64,000 nt of DNA from Nocardia anaemiae NBRC 100462 (GCF_001612725.1 NZ_BDAZ01000022.1:1-64000); one strand, 5' to 3'; positions 18,487-27,745 are shown, counted from the stretch's first letter. Notes: generated by a model from the sequence alone, not told the origin. Numbers and translations: made by a program.

Positions 18487-19754
18487 GCGAGAACGGCGAC
18501 GCAGCCGGACCGCAGCGCGTGGTCATCGTCGGCACTGGCCAGGCCGGCGCCGACACGGCGACCGCATTGCGCATGGCCGGTTATCCTGGCGAGATCGTGA
18601 TGATCGGCGAGGAGCCGACGCTGCCGTATTCGCGCCCGCCGCTGTCCAAGGCCTACCTACTGGGCGAAGTCGATGCCGAACACGTCGCGATCCGGCCTGC
18701 CGATATTTATGAGCAGCAACGGATTCGAGTGATCACCGGAACGGCCGTCACCGCCGTGGAGCGGGCCGGTAAGGCCGTCGTTCTCGCTGACGGCGAACGC
18801 ATGCAATACGACAAGCTGGTTCTCGCGACCGGCGGCAGGGCGCGGCAGTTGCCACAATCCGCGACGATCGGTGCGCAAAACATCCACACTCTCCGCACAC
18901 TCGAGGACGCCGACCGGTTGCGCGATCGGTTGACGCCTGGAGCACACAGCGTCGTCATCGGCGGCGGATATATCGGCCTGGAATTCGCGGCGGTGGCGCG
19001 GTCGAAGGGCGTGCGCGTGACCGTCTTGGAGGCTGCCGACCGAATACTCGCCCGAGTCACCGCTTCCGTGGTATCCGAATTCTTCGCACGGATCCACCGC
19101 GACGCCGGCGTCGAGATTGTCGTCGACGCACAGCTCGACGGCTTCGAACTGAACGACTCGGGAGACGTCGCTGCCGCCAGGCTTGCCGACGGCACCCGGA
19201 TCGACGCCGATTTCGTGCTGCTCGGAATCGGGTTGGCGCCACGGACGGAGCTGGCGGTCGCGGCCGGGCTTCCGGTCGACGACGGCATCATCGTCGATCC
19301 CGCCATGCGCACTTGGGATCCGGACATCTACGCCGTCGGGGACGTGGCCCGCCATCCCGATCCGGACCGCGGCGGGATGCGCAGGCTCGAATCGGTGCCG
19401 AATGCGTCAGCACAGGCTCGCATCGCCGCCGCCGCCATCACCATGAATCGGGGCCCAGCCGACGCGCCACCGTGGTTCTGGTCGGACCAGTACGATCTCA
19501 AACTCCAGACGGTCGGCTTGTCCACCGGCTACCACCGCACGGTCGTCCGAGCCGATGCAGAGAACGACCGCGCGATCACCGTCTTCTACCTCCGCGACGG
19601 AGTTGTCGTAGCCGCAGACGTGGTGAACCGGCCGGCCGACTTTGCCGCAGCGAAGAAGCTGGTCTCAGCGAATGCGGTGGTCGATCCAGTCCTGCTCGCC
19701 GACACATCGATCCCGCTCCGGACTCTTGTCTCCGCAACGCGGCAATCAGCATGA
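18483..19754 (+). CDS. Ferredoxin reductase (rhodocoxin/putidaredoxin reductase type)
   Basis: 423 residues from GTG 18483. It has an FAD Rossmann motif (VVIVGTGQAGADTA), the LPYSRPPLSKAYLLGE segment, an NAD(P)-binding VVIGGGYIGLEFAAVA, and IYAVGDVARHP for FAD, followed by the C-terminal WFWSDQYDLKLQTVG typical of these reductases. It transfers electrons from NAD(P)H to the ferredoxin encoded just before it. A close relative is at 33628-34893. An upstream frame extension to 18282 is antisense to nothing useful and has no ribosome site; the GTGA overlap decides the start. Confidence 0.93.
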   Translation: MSENGDAAGPQRVVIVGTGQAGADTATALRMAGYPGEIVMIGEEPTLPYSRPPLSKAYLLGEVDAEHVAIRPADIYEQQRIRVITGTAVTAVERAGKAVVLADGERMQYDKLVLATGGRARQLPQSATIGAQNIHTLRTLEDADRLRDRLTPGAHSVVIGGGYIGLEFAAVARSKGVRVTVLEAADRILARVTASVVSEFFARIHRDAGVEIVVDAQLDGFELNDSGDVAAARLADGTRIDADFVLLGIGLAPRTELAVAAGLPVDDGIIVDPAMRTWDPDIYAVGDVARHPDPDRGGMRRLESVPNASAQARIAAAAITMNRGPADAPPWFWSDQYDLKLQTVGLSTGYHRTVVRADAENDRAITVFYLRDGVVVAADVVNRPADFAAAKKLVSANAVVDPVLLADTSIPLRTLVSATRQSA

Positions 19755-19876
19755 GGCGACAGGCGTCCGAAGCCGGACCTACCGGCTCCGCTACGCCTGC
19801 TCTGCGCCGACGCCGTCTGCCACGGTATACCTATTCAACCGCTGCCTGCCGTGGGAGGCGGTGCGTTTCGATCAGT

Positions 19877-20491
19877 TCAGTCGCGCTGCGAGACAGTACA
19901 TTCCGCGTTCACGGCGCGAAGCAGAAAGTCGACCAGATCGCGGATGTAGCGGGCTGCCGTGTCGGGCAGCTGGTACCGCAGATGCGCAGGGGTGGCCTGC
20001 ACATGCATGGTCACGGCACCGCACAACATGTCCAGCAGCAGCGTGACCGACGTGTCGGGAGGCAGCTCGCCTCGAGCGATCGCCCGCCGCACCAGGGCAC
20101 GAGCCGCCACGATCTGCGATTCACGAATTGTGCGCCAACGTTCGCCGATCGCCGGAATTTCGTCTGCCTCGACCCCCAGGCGCATCGTCGCGCGGCCGTT
20201 CGGCCCCATGTACTGCCGCATGACCTCTTCCGCCAGACGGACGAGATCGGTGCGGACGTAGCCGGTTTCGACGTCTTCGATACCTCCGAGCCGATTGAGC
20301 GCGTCGATCAACAGGGCTTCACCGGTCGGCCAGCGCAGGTAGATCGACGCCTTTCCCACGCCCGCCGCCTTGGCCACCTTTTCGACGTTGAAGCCACCCC
20401 AGCCGGCAGCACTGTACAACTCCAGCGCGGCCTCCAGCACACGACGATCCACCTCTGGATCACGCCGTCGACCCGGTCCCGTTGTGGTCAT
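19877..20491 (-). CDS. TetR-family regulator
   Basis: 204 residues from ATG 20491 (GGAAAGGCAGG upstream). The N-terminal helix-turn-helix (about residues 15-60: VLEAALELYSAAGWGGFNVE, KAAGVGKASIYLRWPTGEA) is followed by a helical ligand domain. It is divergent from the ADP-forming acyl-CoA ligase gene, and a perfect inverted repeat lies between them, so it most likely represses that operon and itself. Ligand unknown; an acyl-CoA intermediate would fit. Confidence 0.88.
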   Translation of the reverse strand: MTTTGPGRRRDPEVDRRVLEAALELYSAAGWGGFNVEKVAKAAGVGKASIYLRWPTGEALLIDALNRLGGIEDVETGYVRTDLVRLAEEVMRQYMGPNGRATMRLGVEADEIPAIGERWRTIRESQIVAARALVRRAIARGELPPDTSVTLLLDMLCGAVTMHVQATPAHLRYQLPDTAARYIRDLVDFLLRAVNAECTVSQRD

Positions 20492-20551
20492 CGTCCTGCC
20501 TTTCCGAGGTGGGTCCTCATCGCAAGCACAGCATTGCCATACGACACCGTT

Positions 20552-20577
20552 CAGTATAGCCTCTAGAAATTACTAGA
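20552..20577. promoter_or_regulatory. Probable TetR operator overlapping a promoter
   Basis: TCTAG-AAATTA-CTAGA (20562-20577) is a perfect inverted repeat in the divergent region between the TetR gene and the ligase gene. It directly follows CAGTATAGCC, a member of the recurrent site family. In the decayed copy at 52626 the CAGTATAG part is kept but the inverted repeat is lost. Confidence 0.6.
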
Positions 20578-20661
20578 CGGGGCCGTTCGGTAATTGGTGA
20601 AGCCTTCGAAATGCCCGCCAGCGGTTCTCATGTACGGAATGCACAAGGAGCGTGCCCAACG

Positions 20662-22797
20662 ATGAGCAGCGACATCACCCCCCAGCGTTTGAAGACCCTC
20701 TTCCGCCCGCGCAGCGTCGCCTTGGTCGGGGCTTCGGACAAGTCGATGTTCTCGGCTCGGGCCTATGAGAATCTCGTCGACTTCGGATTCGCCGACAGCA
20801 CCTTCCTGGTGAACAGACGTGGGGTGGACGTGCATGGGCAACCGACAGTTCCGACATGTTCGGATATCGGCCAGGATGTGGACGTCGCGTTCATCCAGGT
20901 GCCGCAAGCCGGCACGCTCGCCGCTCTCGATGATGCGGCGGCGGCGGGAATCCGCAACGCGGTGGTCCTGTCCTCGGGCTACGGCGAGGCCGGGCCGGAC
21001 GGGCGGCGCGCCCAGCGGGAATTGGTAGAGCACGCGAGGTCGCTCGACATGCTGTTGCTCGGCCCCAATCACCTCGGGTTCGCGAATTTCGTCGACCATG
21101 TCCCGGTCACACCGGTCTCGGGGCTCCCGCACAGCACCGGTCACGTGGCGCTGTTGTCGCAGTCCGGTGCCAGTTCCGCGGCCATGGTCGAATTCGCAAC
21201 GATGGCTGGCGCCGACCTGTCCTACATGGTCACCCTCGGCAACGAGGCCATGATCACCGCTGGTCACGTGCTCGACTTCCTAGTCGACGACGAGGCGACC
21301 AAGGCCGTTGCGATCTTCATGGAGACCATTCGCGAGCCTGGCGTATTCGCAAACGCCGCCCGACGCGCAGCGGCGGCCGGGAAAGCGATCGTCGTTCTGA
21401 AGGCCGGCAGCAGCGAGATGTCGGCGCGCACGGCCGCCGCTCACACTGGCGCACTGGTCGGCGACGACCGCGTCGTCGACGCGGTATTCCGCGAACTCGG
21501 GATCATTCGGGTCGATTCGATCGAGGACATGATGATCACCGCAGCCGCGGCCGCAAACCTCGGCAAGCTCAGCGCCCACGGTATCGGCTGGGTTTCCATT
21601 TCCGGCGGCGCATGCGACATCATCGCGGACCGTTCCGAGGATCTCGACGCAACGTTGTCCGAATTCTCGGCGTCAACTCAGGCACGATTGCGGGATGTCC
21701 TGCCGGACTACGGAACTGTGCAAAATCCTCTCGATGTCACCGGTGCGGCTGTGATCGACTCGTCAATCTTCACCAAGACGGTCGAAGCGATCTCGGACGA
21801 TCCCGCCATCGGCGTGGTGGGGGTGATCAGCGGAGCCCCATGGGAGTCCACTGGCGGAAATTACCCCGCGCAGTACCTGCTCAACGCCATCGGCGCCGCC
21901 GAAGCGACCGCGCCGGTGACCCTCGTCAACCAGGTCATCCAGCCGATCACCGCTTACACCAAATCCGTTCTGGCCGAGGCGAAGATCGACCACCTCATCC
22001 CGGGTCTGCGGCAATCGGTGGTGGCGCTCCGCAATTTGGCGTGGTGGTCGGCGACCGTCGAGTCGGTCCGGCCGGAAGCCGCGAATCCCGTCGAAATCAC
22101 GACCACCGTGGCCCGGACGGGCGCATGGTCGGAGTCGACCGCACGCGGCGTCCTGTCAGGAGCTGGAATACCGGTCGTCCCCAGCGAATTGGTGACCAGT
22201 CCAGAAGACGCGGTGAAGGTATCGGCCGGATTCGCCGGACCTGTCGCGCTGAAAATCGCCTCGCCCGACGTTCTGCACAAGAGCGACATCGGCGGTGTGG
22301 CACTGAACATCTCGGGCGACGCCGAGGTCGCCGCTGCCTACGATCGGATCACCGCCGCGGCCGCCACAAACGCGCCGGAAGCCAAGCTCGAGGGCGTGTT
22401 GGTCTCACCGATGCGCTCCGGCGGTACTGAACTGCTCGTGGGCGTGGTCCGCGATCCACAGTGGGGCCCGGTGCTCGCCGTGGCGATCGGCGGCATTTTC
22501 GTCGAGGTCCTCGACGATTCCGCGCTGGCGACGCTCCCGCTGTCGGCCGGACGAGCGCGCCGGTTGCTGGACCGGTTGCGCGGGAAGGCACTTCTGCAGG
22601 GCGTGCGCGGAACCGCTGCCGCCGATCTCGATGCGCTCGCCGCCGTGATCGCCCGGATCAGCGATCTCGCACTGGCGCTCGGCGACGGTCTCGAATCGCT
22701 CGAGATCAATCCGCTGCGTGTGGACGGTTCCACCATCGAAGCACTCGATGCCGTCATCACCTGGACCCCCGCTCGCAACAACCCCGAGGAGGCGTGA
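20662..22797 (+). CDS. ADP-forming acyl-CoA synthetase (acetate-CoA ligase family)
   Basis: 711 residues from ATG 20662 with AAGGAG 11 bases upstream. Order of domains: CoA-binding (about 10-140, FRPRSVALVGASDKSM), succinyl-CoA-ligase-like flavodoxin domains (about 150-460, with AAHTGALVGDD carrying the phospho-His candidate), and an ATP-grasp domain (about 490-711, ALKIASPDVLHKSDIGGVAL). The enzyme makes an acyl-CoA from acid, ATP and CoA with ADP release. It lies 5 bp before the thiolase/hydratase fusion gene and so probably activates the acid that this protein then degrades. A decayed paralogue sits at 52726-53376. Confidence 0.9.
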   Translation: MSSDITPQRLKTLFRPRSVALVGASDKSMFSARAYENLVDFGFADSTFLVNRRGVDVHGQPTVPTCSDIGQDVDVAFIQVPQAGTLAALDDAAAAGIRNAVVLSSGYGEAGPDGRRAQRELVEHARSLDMLLLGPNHLGFANFVDHVPVTPVSGLPHSTGHVALLSQSGASSAAMVEFATMAGADLSYMVTLGNEAMITAGHVLDFLVDDEATKAVAIFMETIREPGVFANAARRAAAAGKAIVVLKAGSSEMSARTAAAHTGALVGDDRVVDAVFRELGIIRVDSIEDMMITAAAAANLGKLSAHGIGWVSISGGACDIIADRSEDLDATLSEFSASTQARLRDVLPDYGTVQNPLDVTGAAVIDSSIFTKTVEAISDDPAIGVVGVISGAPWESTGGNYPAQYLLNAIGAAEATAPVTLVNQVIQPITAYTKSVLAEAKIDHLIPGLRQSVVALRNLAWWSATVESVRPEAANPVEITTTVARTGAWSESTARGVLSGAGIPVVPSELVTSPEDAVKVSAGFAGPVALKIASPDVLHKSDIGGVALNISGDAEVAAAYDRITAAAATNAPEAKLEGVLVSPMRSGGTELLVGVVRDPQWGPVLAVAIGGIFVEVLDDSALATLPLSAGRARRLLDRLRGKALLQGVRGTAAADLDALAAVIARISDLALALGDGLESLEINPLRVDGSTIEALDAVITWTPARNNPEEA

Positions 22798-22802
22798 GAG
22801 AT

Positions 22803-25163
22803 ATGAGCATCATCGACCCACGCACACCGGTCCTCGTGGGCGTCGGCCAAGCGGCCGAACGGATCGACGACCCCGGCTACCGAGCACTGTCCGCAGTCGA
22901 ACTGGCCGCTGCGGCCGCACGGGCGGCGTTGAGCGACACCGGAGCCGACGCCGAAACCATCTCAGCGCGAATCGATACCGCGGCCGGCGTCCGACAATTC
23001 GAGATTTCCACCCCCGCTGCAGTAGCGCCGCTGGGCAAATCCGACAACTATCCCCGGTCAGTCACCGATCGCATCGGCGCCGACCCCGCGCGCGCGATCC
23101 TCGAGGTCAGTGGCGGCCAGTCACCACAGCATCTGATCACCGAGCTGGCCCGAACCATCGCTGCCGGAAACTCGAACGTAGCAATTGTTTTCGGCTCCGA
23201 GGCGATCTCCACCACACGACGTCTCGCCAAAACCAACCAGCGCCCCAATTTCACTGAGCAGCGCGGCGGACAACTGGAAGACCGCGGCTACGGCCTCAGC
23301 GGACTCGTATCTCGATACGGGGCGGCGCACGGTCTGACCGACGCGCCCAGCCAGTACGCCCTCCTCGAGAACGCCCGACGCGCTCGGCTCGGACTCTCCC
23401 GCGACAGCTACAGCCGGAGCATGGGTGAGCTGTTCGCGCCATTCACCCGGATAGCCGCCAAGAACCCCTACGCGGCCGCCCCGGTCGAACGCAGCGCGGC
23501 CGAACTGACCGCCGTCGATGATCGCAACCGCATGATCGTCGAACCCTACCCGCGGTTCCTGGTCGCTCGCGATCAGGTCAACCAGGGCGCCGCAGTTCTG
23601 CTGATGTCGGTAGCAGCTGCTCAGGAACTCGGTGTCCCCCAGGATAAATGGGTATTTCTGCACGGCCATGCGGACCTGCGGGAGAAGGATCTACTCGAAC
23701 GCCCTGACCTCGGTATCGCACCGGCGATGGTTCGCGCCGCCGAGCACGCGCTGGAGATCGCCGGTATCGGCGTCGATCAATTGCACACGATCGACCTGTA
23801 CAGCTGCTTCCCGATCGCAGTGTCAGCGATCTGCGATGACCTCGGCCTGCGCCACGACGACCCCCGCGGGCTCACCCTCACCGGCGGGCTGCCGTTCTTC
23901 GGCGGCGCGGGCAACAACTATTCACTGCACGCGGTCGCGGAAACCGTTGCGCGCCTGCGCTCCGCGCCCGGCAGCTACGGCTTCGTCGGCGCGAACGGCG
24001 GGACCCTCAGCAAGTACTCGGCAGCGGTGTACTCGACCACCCCTACCGCGTGGCGCGAGGACCGCAGCGAGGTGCTCCAGCGGCAACTGAATTCGGTTCC
24101 GTCCGTAGAGATCGCGACAAGGGCCGACGGCCCGGCGACGATCGAGACGTACACGGTCAAATACACTCGAACCGGCCCAACCGGAATCGTCGTCGGGCGT
24201 TTGGGCGACGGCCGCCGCTTCCTGGCGACCGTCGCACCGCAGGACACCGACCTGATTGCCCTCCTGGCAACCGGCGATCCGGTGGGACAACCGATTTTCG
24301 CTCACTCCTCCGGCCGCGGCAATGTCGTCACCTGGACCGCGGAAAAGATGAACGAGCTATTCCCGCAACGGGTTCCAGCGCTGCGCCAGTTGTATGAATT
24401 CACTGAGGTTCGACGGAACGAACACATCCTCGAGATCACCGTCAACCGTCCCGAAGCCCGCAATGCCCTCACCCCTGAGGCGAACGAGGAACTGGACGAG
24501 ATCTTCGACGCGTATTTCGCCGACCCGGAACTCTGGGTCGCCATCATCACTGGTGCGGGCGAAAAGTCGTTCTGCGCCGGAAACGATCTGCGGTACTCGG
24601 CCGGCGGCAAGCGGGGCTGGATGCCCAACAACGGGTTCGCCGGCCTCACCAACCGCCGCGATATGACCAAACCTGTCATCGCCGCGGTCAACGGTTTCGC
24701 TATGGGCGGCGGGTGTGAGATCGCGCTGGCCTGCCACCTCGTTGTCGCCGATGAGACGGCTCAGTTCGCACTCAGCGAAACCAGAGTTGGTCTGGTCGCC
24801 GCAGCCGGCGGCCTCGTGAGGCTCCCCCGGACGATTCCGCCGAAGATCGCTACCGAACTGATCCTCACCGGCCGCAAAATCCCTGCCGAGCATGCCCATC
24901 AGCTCGGGCTGGTCAACCTGGTCGTCCCCGCAGGCACCGCATTGGACGCCGCCCGGGAAATGGCCGCCGAAATACTCGCTGTATCCCCCACATCGGTGCG
25001 CACCTCGTTGCAGATTATGAACGAGACCAGCGGTATTAGCGATGTGGTCGATGCGGTGGACCATCCCTCGTCGGCTCTCGACGATCTGCTGGCCAGCGAG
25101 GACATGCTGGAGGGGCTCCGCGCGTTCGGCGCCAAACGCGCACCACGCTGGAAGAACCGCTGA
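22803..25163 (+). CDS. Fusion of thiolase-like acetyltransferase and enoyl-CoA hydratase
   Basis: 786 residues from ATG 22803 (GAGGAGG upstream). Residues 1 to about 510 match acetyl-CoA acetyltransferase-like proteins with an extra C-terminal domain (TPVLVGVGQAAERIDDPGY, LYSCFPIAVSAICDDLGL, GGLPFFGGAGNNYSLHAVAE). In this half the usual N-terminal nucleophile region reads EVSGGQSPQHL without Cys, and the GHPxGASG motif is replaced by GGAGNNYS. From about residue 530 a full crotonase follows: ITVNRPEARNAL, oxyanion residues in SFCAGNDLRYS, GFAMGGGCEIALACHLV with Glu, and ALSETRVGLV with the second Glu. No stop or frameshift separates the two. The fusion would couple hydration and thiolytic or retro-aldol steps on the product of the preceding ligase. 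Confidence 0.88.
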   Translation: MSIIDPRTPVLVGVGQAAERIDDPGYRALSAVELAAAAARAALSDTGADAETISARIDTAAGVRQFEISTPAAVAPLGKSDNYPRSVTDRIGADPARAILEVSGGQSPQHLITELARTIAAGNSNVAIVFGSEAISTTRRLAKTNQRPNFTEQRGGQLEDRGYGLSGLVSRYGAAHGLTDAPSQYALLENARRARLGLSRDSYSRSMGELFAPFTRIAAKNPYAAAPVERSAAELTAVDDRNRMIVEPYPRFLVARDQVNQGAAVLLMSVAAAQELGVPQDKWVFLHGHADLREKDLLERPDLGIAPAMVRAAEHALEIAGIGVDQLHTIDLYSCFPIAVSAICDDLGLRHDDPRGLTLTGGLPFFGGAGNNYSLHAVAETVARLRSAPGSYGFVGANGGTLSKYSAAVYSTTPTAWREDRSEVLQRQLNSVPSVEIATRADGPATIETYTVKYTRTGPTGIVVGRLGDGRRFLATVAPQDTDLIALLATGDPVGQPIFAHSSGRGNVVTWTAEKMNELFPQRVPALRQLYEFTEVRRNEHILEITVNRPEARNALTPEANEELDEIFDAYFADPELWVAIITGAGEKSFCAGNDLRYSAGGKRGWMPNNGFAGLTNRRDMTKPVIAAVNGFAMGGGCEIALACHLVVADETAQFALSETRVGLVAAAGGLVRLPRTIPPKIATELILTGRKIPAEHAHQLGLVNLVVPAGTALDAAREMAAEILAVSPTSVRTSLQIMNETSGISDVVDAVDHPSSALDDLLASEDMLEGLRAFGAKRAPRWKNR

Positions 25164-25423
25164 CAGGTCCGGCCTCCAGCCGAAGCGTCGCAGCAGCGAG
25201 ATTACCCGTTCACTTCCGCGAATACCGATCTCATTGGAGCTCAGATGACCCATTAGCCAGTGTTATTACCCAGTCCAAGCGACCGTCCCCATCCCGAGCC
25301 GATACAGGCGTTCTGCGGGTCGGACAACGCAGCCCACGGATCGGGCTGCACTTCCTGACATTACGTACGTTCCGCCCCGACCCGGGTGCCGAACTTTTGA
25401 GAAGTTTCGAGGATCTGCGAGAT

Positions 25424-27091
25424 ATGGCCTACGTGATCACCCAGCGTTGCTGCAACGACGCCAGCTGCGTTCCCGAGTGCCCGGTCGATTGCATTCGTCC
25501 CACTCCGGGGCAACCCGAGTTCGCGACGACCGAGCAGCTGTACATCGACCCCGACACCTGTATCGACTGTGGTGCGTGTGTAGATGCCTGCCCGGTGGAG
25601 GCCATCTTCTCCGAGGACGATCTGACCGCGTCGCTGGCTCGTTTCCGCGATATCAACGCCGCCTACTTCCAGCGGCACCCGCTGGAGTCGAATTTCGACC
25701 CGCTGGTGACCCCGGCGCGCCCGCCCAAGGAGCTGGGCACGCTGCGGGTGGCGATCGTCGGCGCCGGGCCCGCGGCCTGCTACGCCGCCGACGAGTTGCT
25801 GCGCCGCGCCGATGTCGAGGTGGAGATGTTCGACCGGCTGCCCACCCCGTGGGGTCTGGTGCGCGCCGGTGTGGCTCCGGATCATCCGGGCACCAAGTCG
25901 GTGTCGAGCATGTTCGAAAGCGCGTTCCGTCGCGACACCCTGCAGTACCGGCTCAATGTCGAGGTGGGTAAACACATCTCGCACGAGGAACTACAGGCCC
26001 ATCACCACGCGGTGATCTACGCCGTGGGCGCCTCCACCGACCGCCGCCTGGACGTGCCCGGTGAGGATCTGCCCGGAAGCCGCTCGGCGACCGAGTTCGT
26101 GGCCTGGTACAACGGCCACCCCGACTACGCCGAGCGCAGCTTCGATCTGTCCGGTGAGCGCGTGGTGATCGTGGGTAACGGCAACGTCGCCCTCGACGTC
26201 GCCCGCGTACTGACGCTGTCGTCCGACGAGCTGGCGACCACCGATATCGCCGACCACGCCCTGGACGCGCTGCGCTCGAGCAATATCCGTGAGGTCGTGG
26301 TGCTGGGCCGGCGTGGCCCGCTGCAGGCGGCCTACACGTCGGCGGAATTCCTCGCGCTGGGGCATCTGAAGGGTGTCGATGTGATCATCGACCCCGCCGA
26401 GCTGGAGTTGGATCCGGCGAGCCAGGCGTTGCTCGACGACCCGGATATCGAGCCGTCGCTGCGGCTGAAGTACGAACTGGCCCGCGAATACGCGGCCAAG
26501 GCCCCGAATCCGGACAACAAGCGCATCGTGTTCCGCTATCTGGCCTCACCGACCGAGATCCGCGGTGCGGGTCACGTCGAGGAGCTCGAGTTCGTGCACA
26601 ACGAACTGATCTCCGAGGACGGGCGCGTGGTGGCGCAGGCCTCGGATCGCCGCGAGACTCTGCCGGCGTCGATAGTGTTGCGCTCCATCGGCTATCGCGG
26701 TGTGCCGATCGCGGATCTGCCGTTCGACGAGCGCGCCGGGATCGTGCCCAACGAGTACGGCCGCGTCGTCGCCGACGGCGTCCACGTCACCGGTGTCTAT
26801 GTTTCGGGCTGGATCAAACGCGGCCCGCGTGGCGTGATCGGTTCCAACCGCGTCGATGCCACCGAAACCGTGGAACAGCTGCTCGAGGACTTCACCTCCG
26901 GCAAACTGGCTGCGCCGCAGGGAGATCGGGCCGCGCTCGAGGCCCTGCTCGCGCAGCGTCAGCCCGACGCCGTCGGCCGCGACGGCTGGAAGGCCATCGA
27001 CGCGGCCGAGAAGAGCGCCGGCAAGTCCGGCGGCCGGCCGCGGGTCAAATTCACCACCATCGAGGATCTGCTCAAAGCCGCGCACGGCTGA
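25424..27091 (+). CDS. fprB: Ferredoxin / ferredoxin-NADP reductase fusion (FprB)
   Basis: 555 residues from ATG 25424 (GAGGA upstream); a TTG 27 bp earlier is less likely. Residues 1-60 form a ferredoxin domain with ITQRCCNDASCVPECPVDC and the second-cluster motif CIDCGACVDACPV. Then comes an adrenodoxin-reductase-like flavoprotein: VAIVGAGPAACYAADELL for FAD, TPWGLVRAGVAPDHPGTK, and VVIVGNGNVALDVARVL for NADP. The layout and N-terminus match mycobacterial FprB. It shuttles electrons between NADPH and iron-sulfur proteins and could feed the P450 encoded downstream. Codon use is more strongly GC-biased at third positions than in flanking genes, which suggests a core-genome gene. Confidence 0.95.
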   Translation: MAYVITQRCCNDASCVPECPVDCIRPTPGQPEFATTEQLYIDPDTCIDCGACVDACPVEAIFSEDDLTASLARFRDINAAYFQRHPLESNFDPLVTPARPPKELGTLRVAIVGAGPAACYAADELLRRADVEVEMFDRLPTPWGLVRAGVAPDHPGTKSVSSMFESAFRRDTLQYRLNVEVGKHISHEELQAHHHAVIYAVGASTDRRLDVPGEDLPGSRSATEFVAWYNGHPDYAERSFDLSGERVVIVGNGNVALDVARVLTLSSDELATTDIADHALDALRSSNIREVVVLGRRGPLQAAYTSAEFLALGHLKGVDVIIDPAELELDPASQALLDDPDIEPSLRLKYELAREYAAKAPNPDNKRIVFRYLASPTEIRGAGHVEELEFVHNELISEDGRVVAQASDRRETLPASIVLRSIGYRGVPIADLPFDERAGIVPNEYGRVVADGVHVTGVYVSGWIKRGPRGVIGSNRVDATETVEQLLEDFTSGKLAAPQGDRAALEALLAQRQPDAVGRDGWKAIDAAEKSAGKSGGRPRVKFTTIEDLLKAAHG

Positions 27092-27100
27092 ACATCGGCT

Positions 27101-27134
27101 CTTTCGGACCCTCCCGCGCGGGAGGGTCCGAAAG
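27101..27134 (+). terminator. 34-bp perfect palindrome after fprB
   Basis: CTTTCGGACCCTCCCGC is followed immediately by its exact reverse complement, giving two 17-base arms with no spacer, 9 bp after the fprB stop. Most likely a strong intrinsic terminator. Confidence 0.75.
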
Positions 27135-27244
27135 CCCCGGCACCGCGCCTTCGAGCTCCCGCGAGGGCTTTCTCGTGCGGGCGGCCGATCGAATGGTGTC
27201 TCGCGAACTGGCAGCGATCATTTTCCACGGTGTAGGGCGCGGTT

Positions 27245-27295
27245 TCAGCTTCCGGCCGCGCCGGTCACGACGACGATCTTGTGCTTCACACGCAT
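27245..27295 (-). pseudogene. N-terminal fragment of a short-chain dehydrogenase
   Basis: An ATG with AGGAG upstream begins MRVKHKIVVVTGAAGS and then stops. This is the cofactor-binding start of an SDR (expected to continue as GIG). The rest is gone, so only the translation start and 16 codons survive. Confidence 0.55.
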
Positions 27296-27379
27296 TACCA
27301 CTCCTGATGAAACGTTGTCGAGATATTGCTTTGCAACCGTTTACGCGCGTCGGAGCAGTAGCGCCCCGGACGGCACGCG

Positions 27380-27505
27380 GCCACCGTTCGTGACGACGGC
27401 GACCCTCGCGGATAAACCCGTGCCCGTGCAGCCGGCCCGCCGACAACTGGCCGCCGTGCGGGTTCAGTGAAAGTGCGCCGCCGAGGGCGATGGCTTTCCC
27501 ATCGA
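27380..27505 (-). pseudogene. C-terminal fragment of a thiolase
   Basis: In one minus-strand frame the translation reads GALSLNPHGGQLSAGRLHGH then GFIREG, the conserved C-terminal segment of SCP-x-type thiolases (usually LPVNPHGGQLSEGRLHG). No start and no N-terminal thiolase sequence are present. Together with the SDR fragment it shows that a minus-strand catabolic operon once occupied this place. Confidence 0.55.
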
Positions 27506-27711
27506 CTAAGTCGACCCGAACGGAGTGCTGATCACGCGGGCGGCGAAGTGACCCTCGCCCGCCGAGACCGCAGCCGTGCGTGACGCCGCCCGGATCGGCA
27601 GAACGGGCGCGTAGAACAGGCACATCAATCAAGTATTGAGTACACCTACACGGCGCTATCCAGCGATTCAGTTGAAGAATTCCCAAAAATCTTCCATAAA
27701 GAGTGCCCTTA

Positions 27712-27745
27712 TAGTACCTTCTTGTGAATCACATCACTGGTAGTT
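27712..27745 (+). promoter_or_regulatory. P450 promoter element shared with the 4.0-kb locus
   Basis: TATAGT (candidate -10) is followed by GTGAATCACATCAC, which differs in one base from GTGAACCACATCAC at 3984-3997, also just after a candidate -10. A shared operator or transcript leader is likely. Confidence 0.45.
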
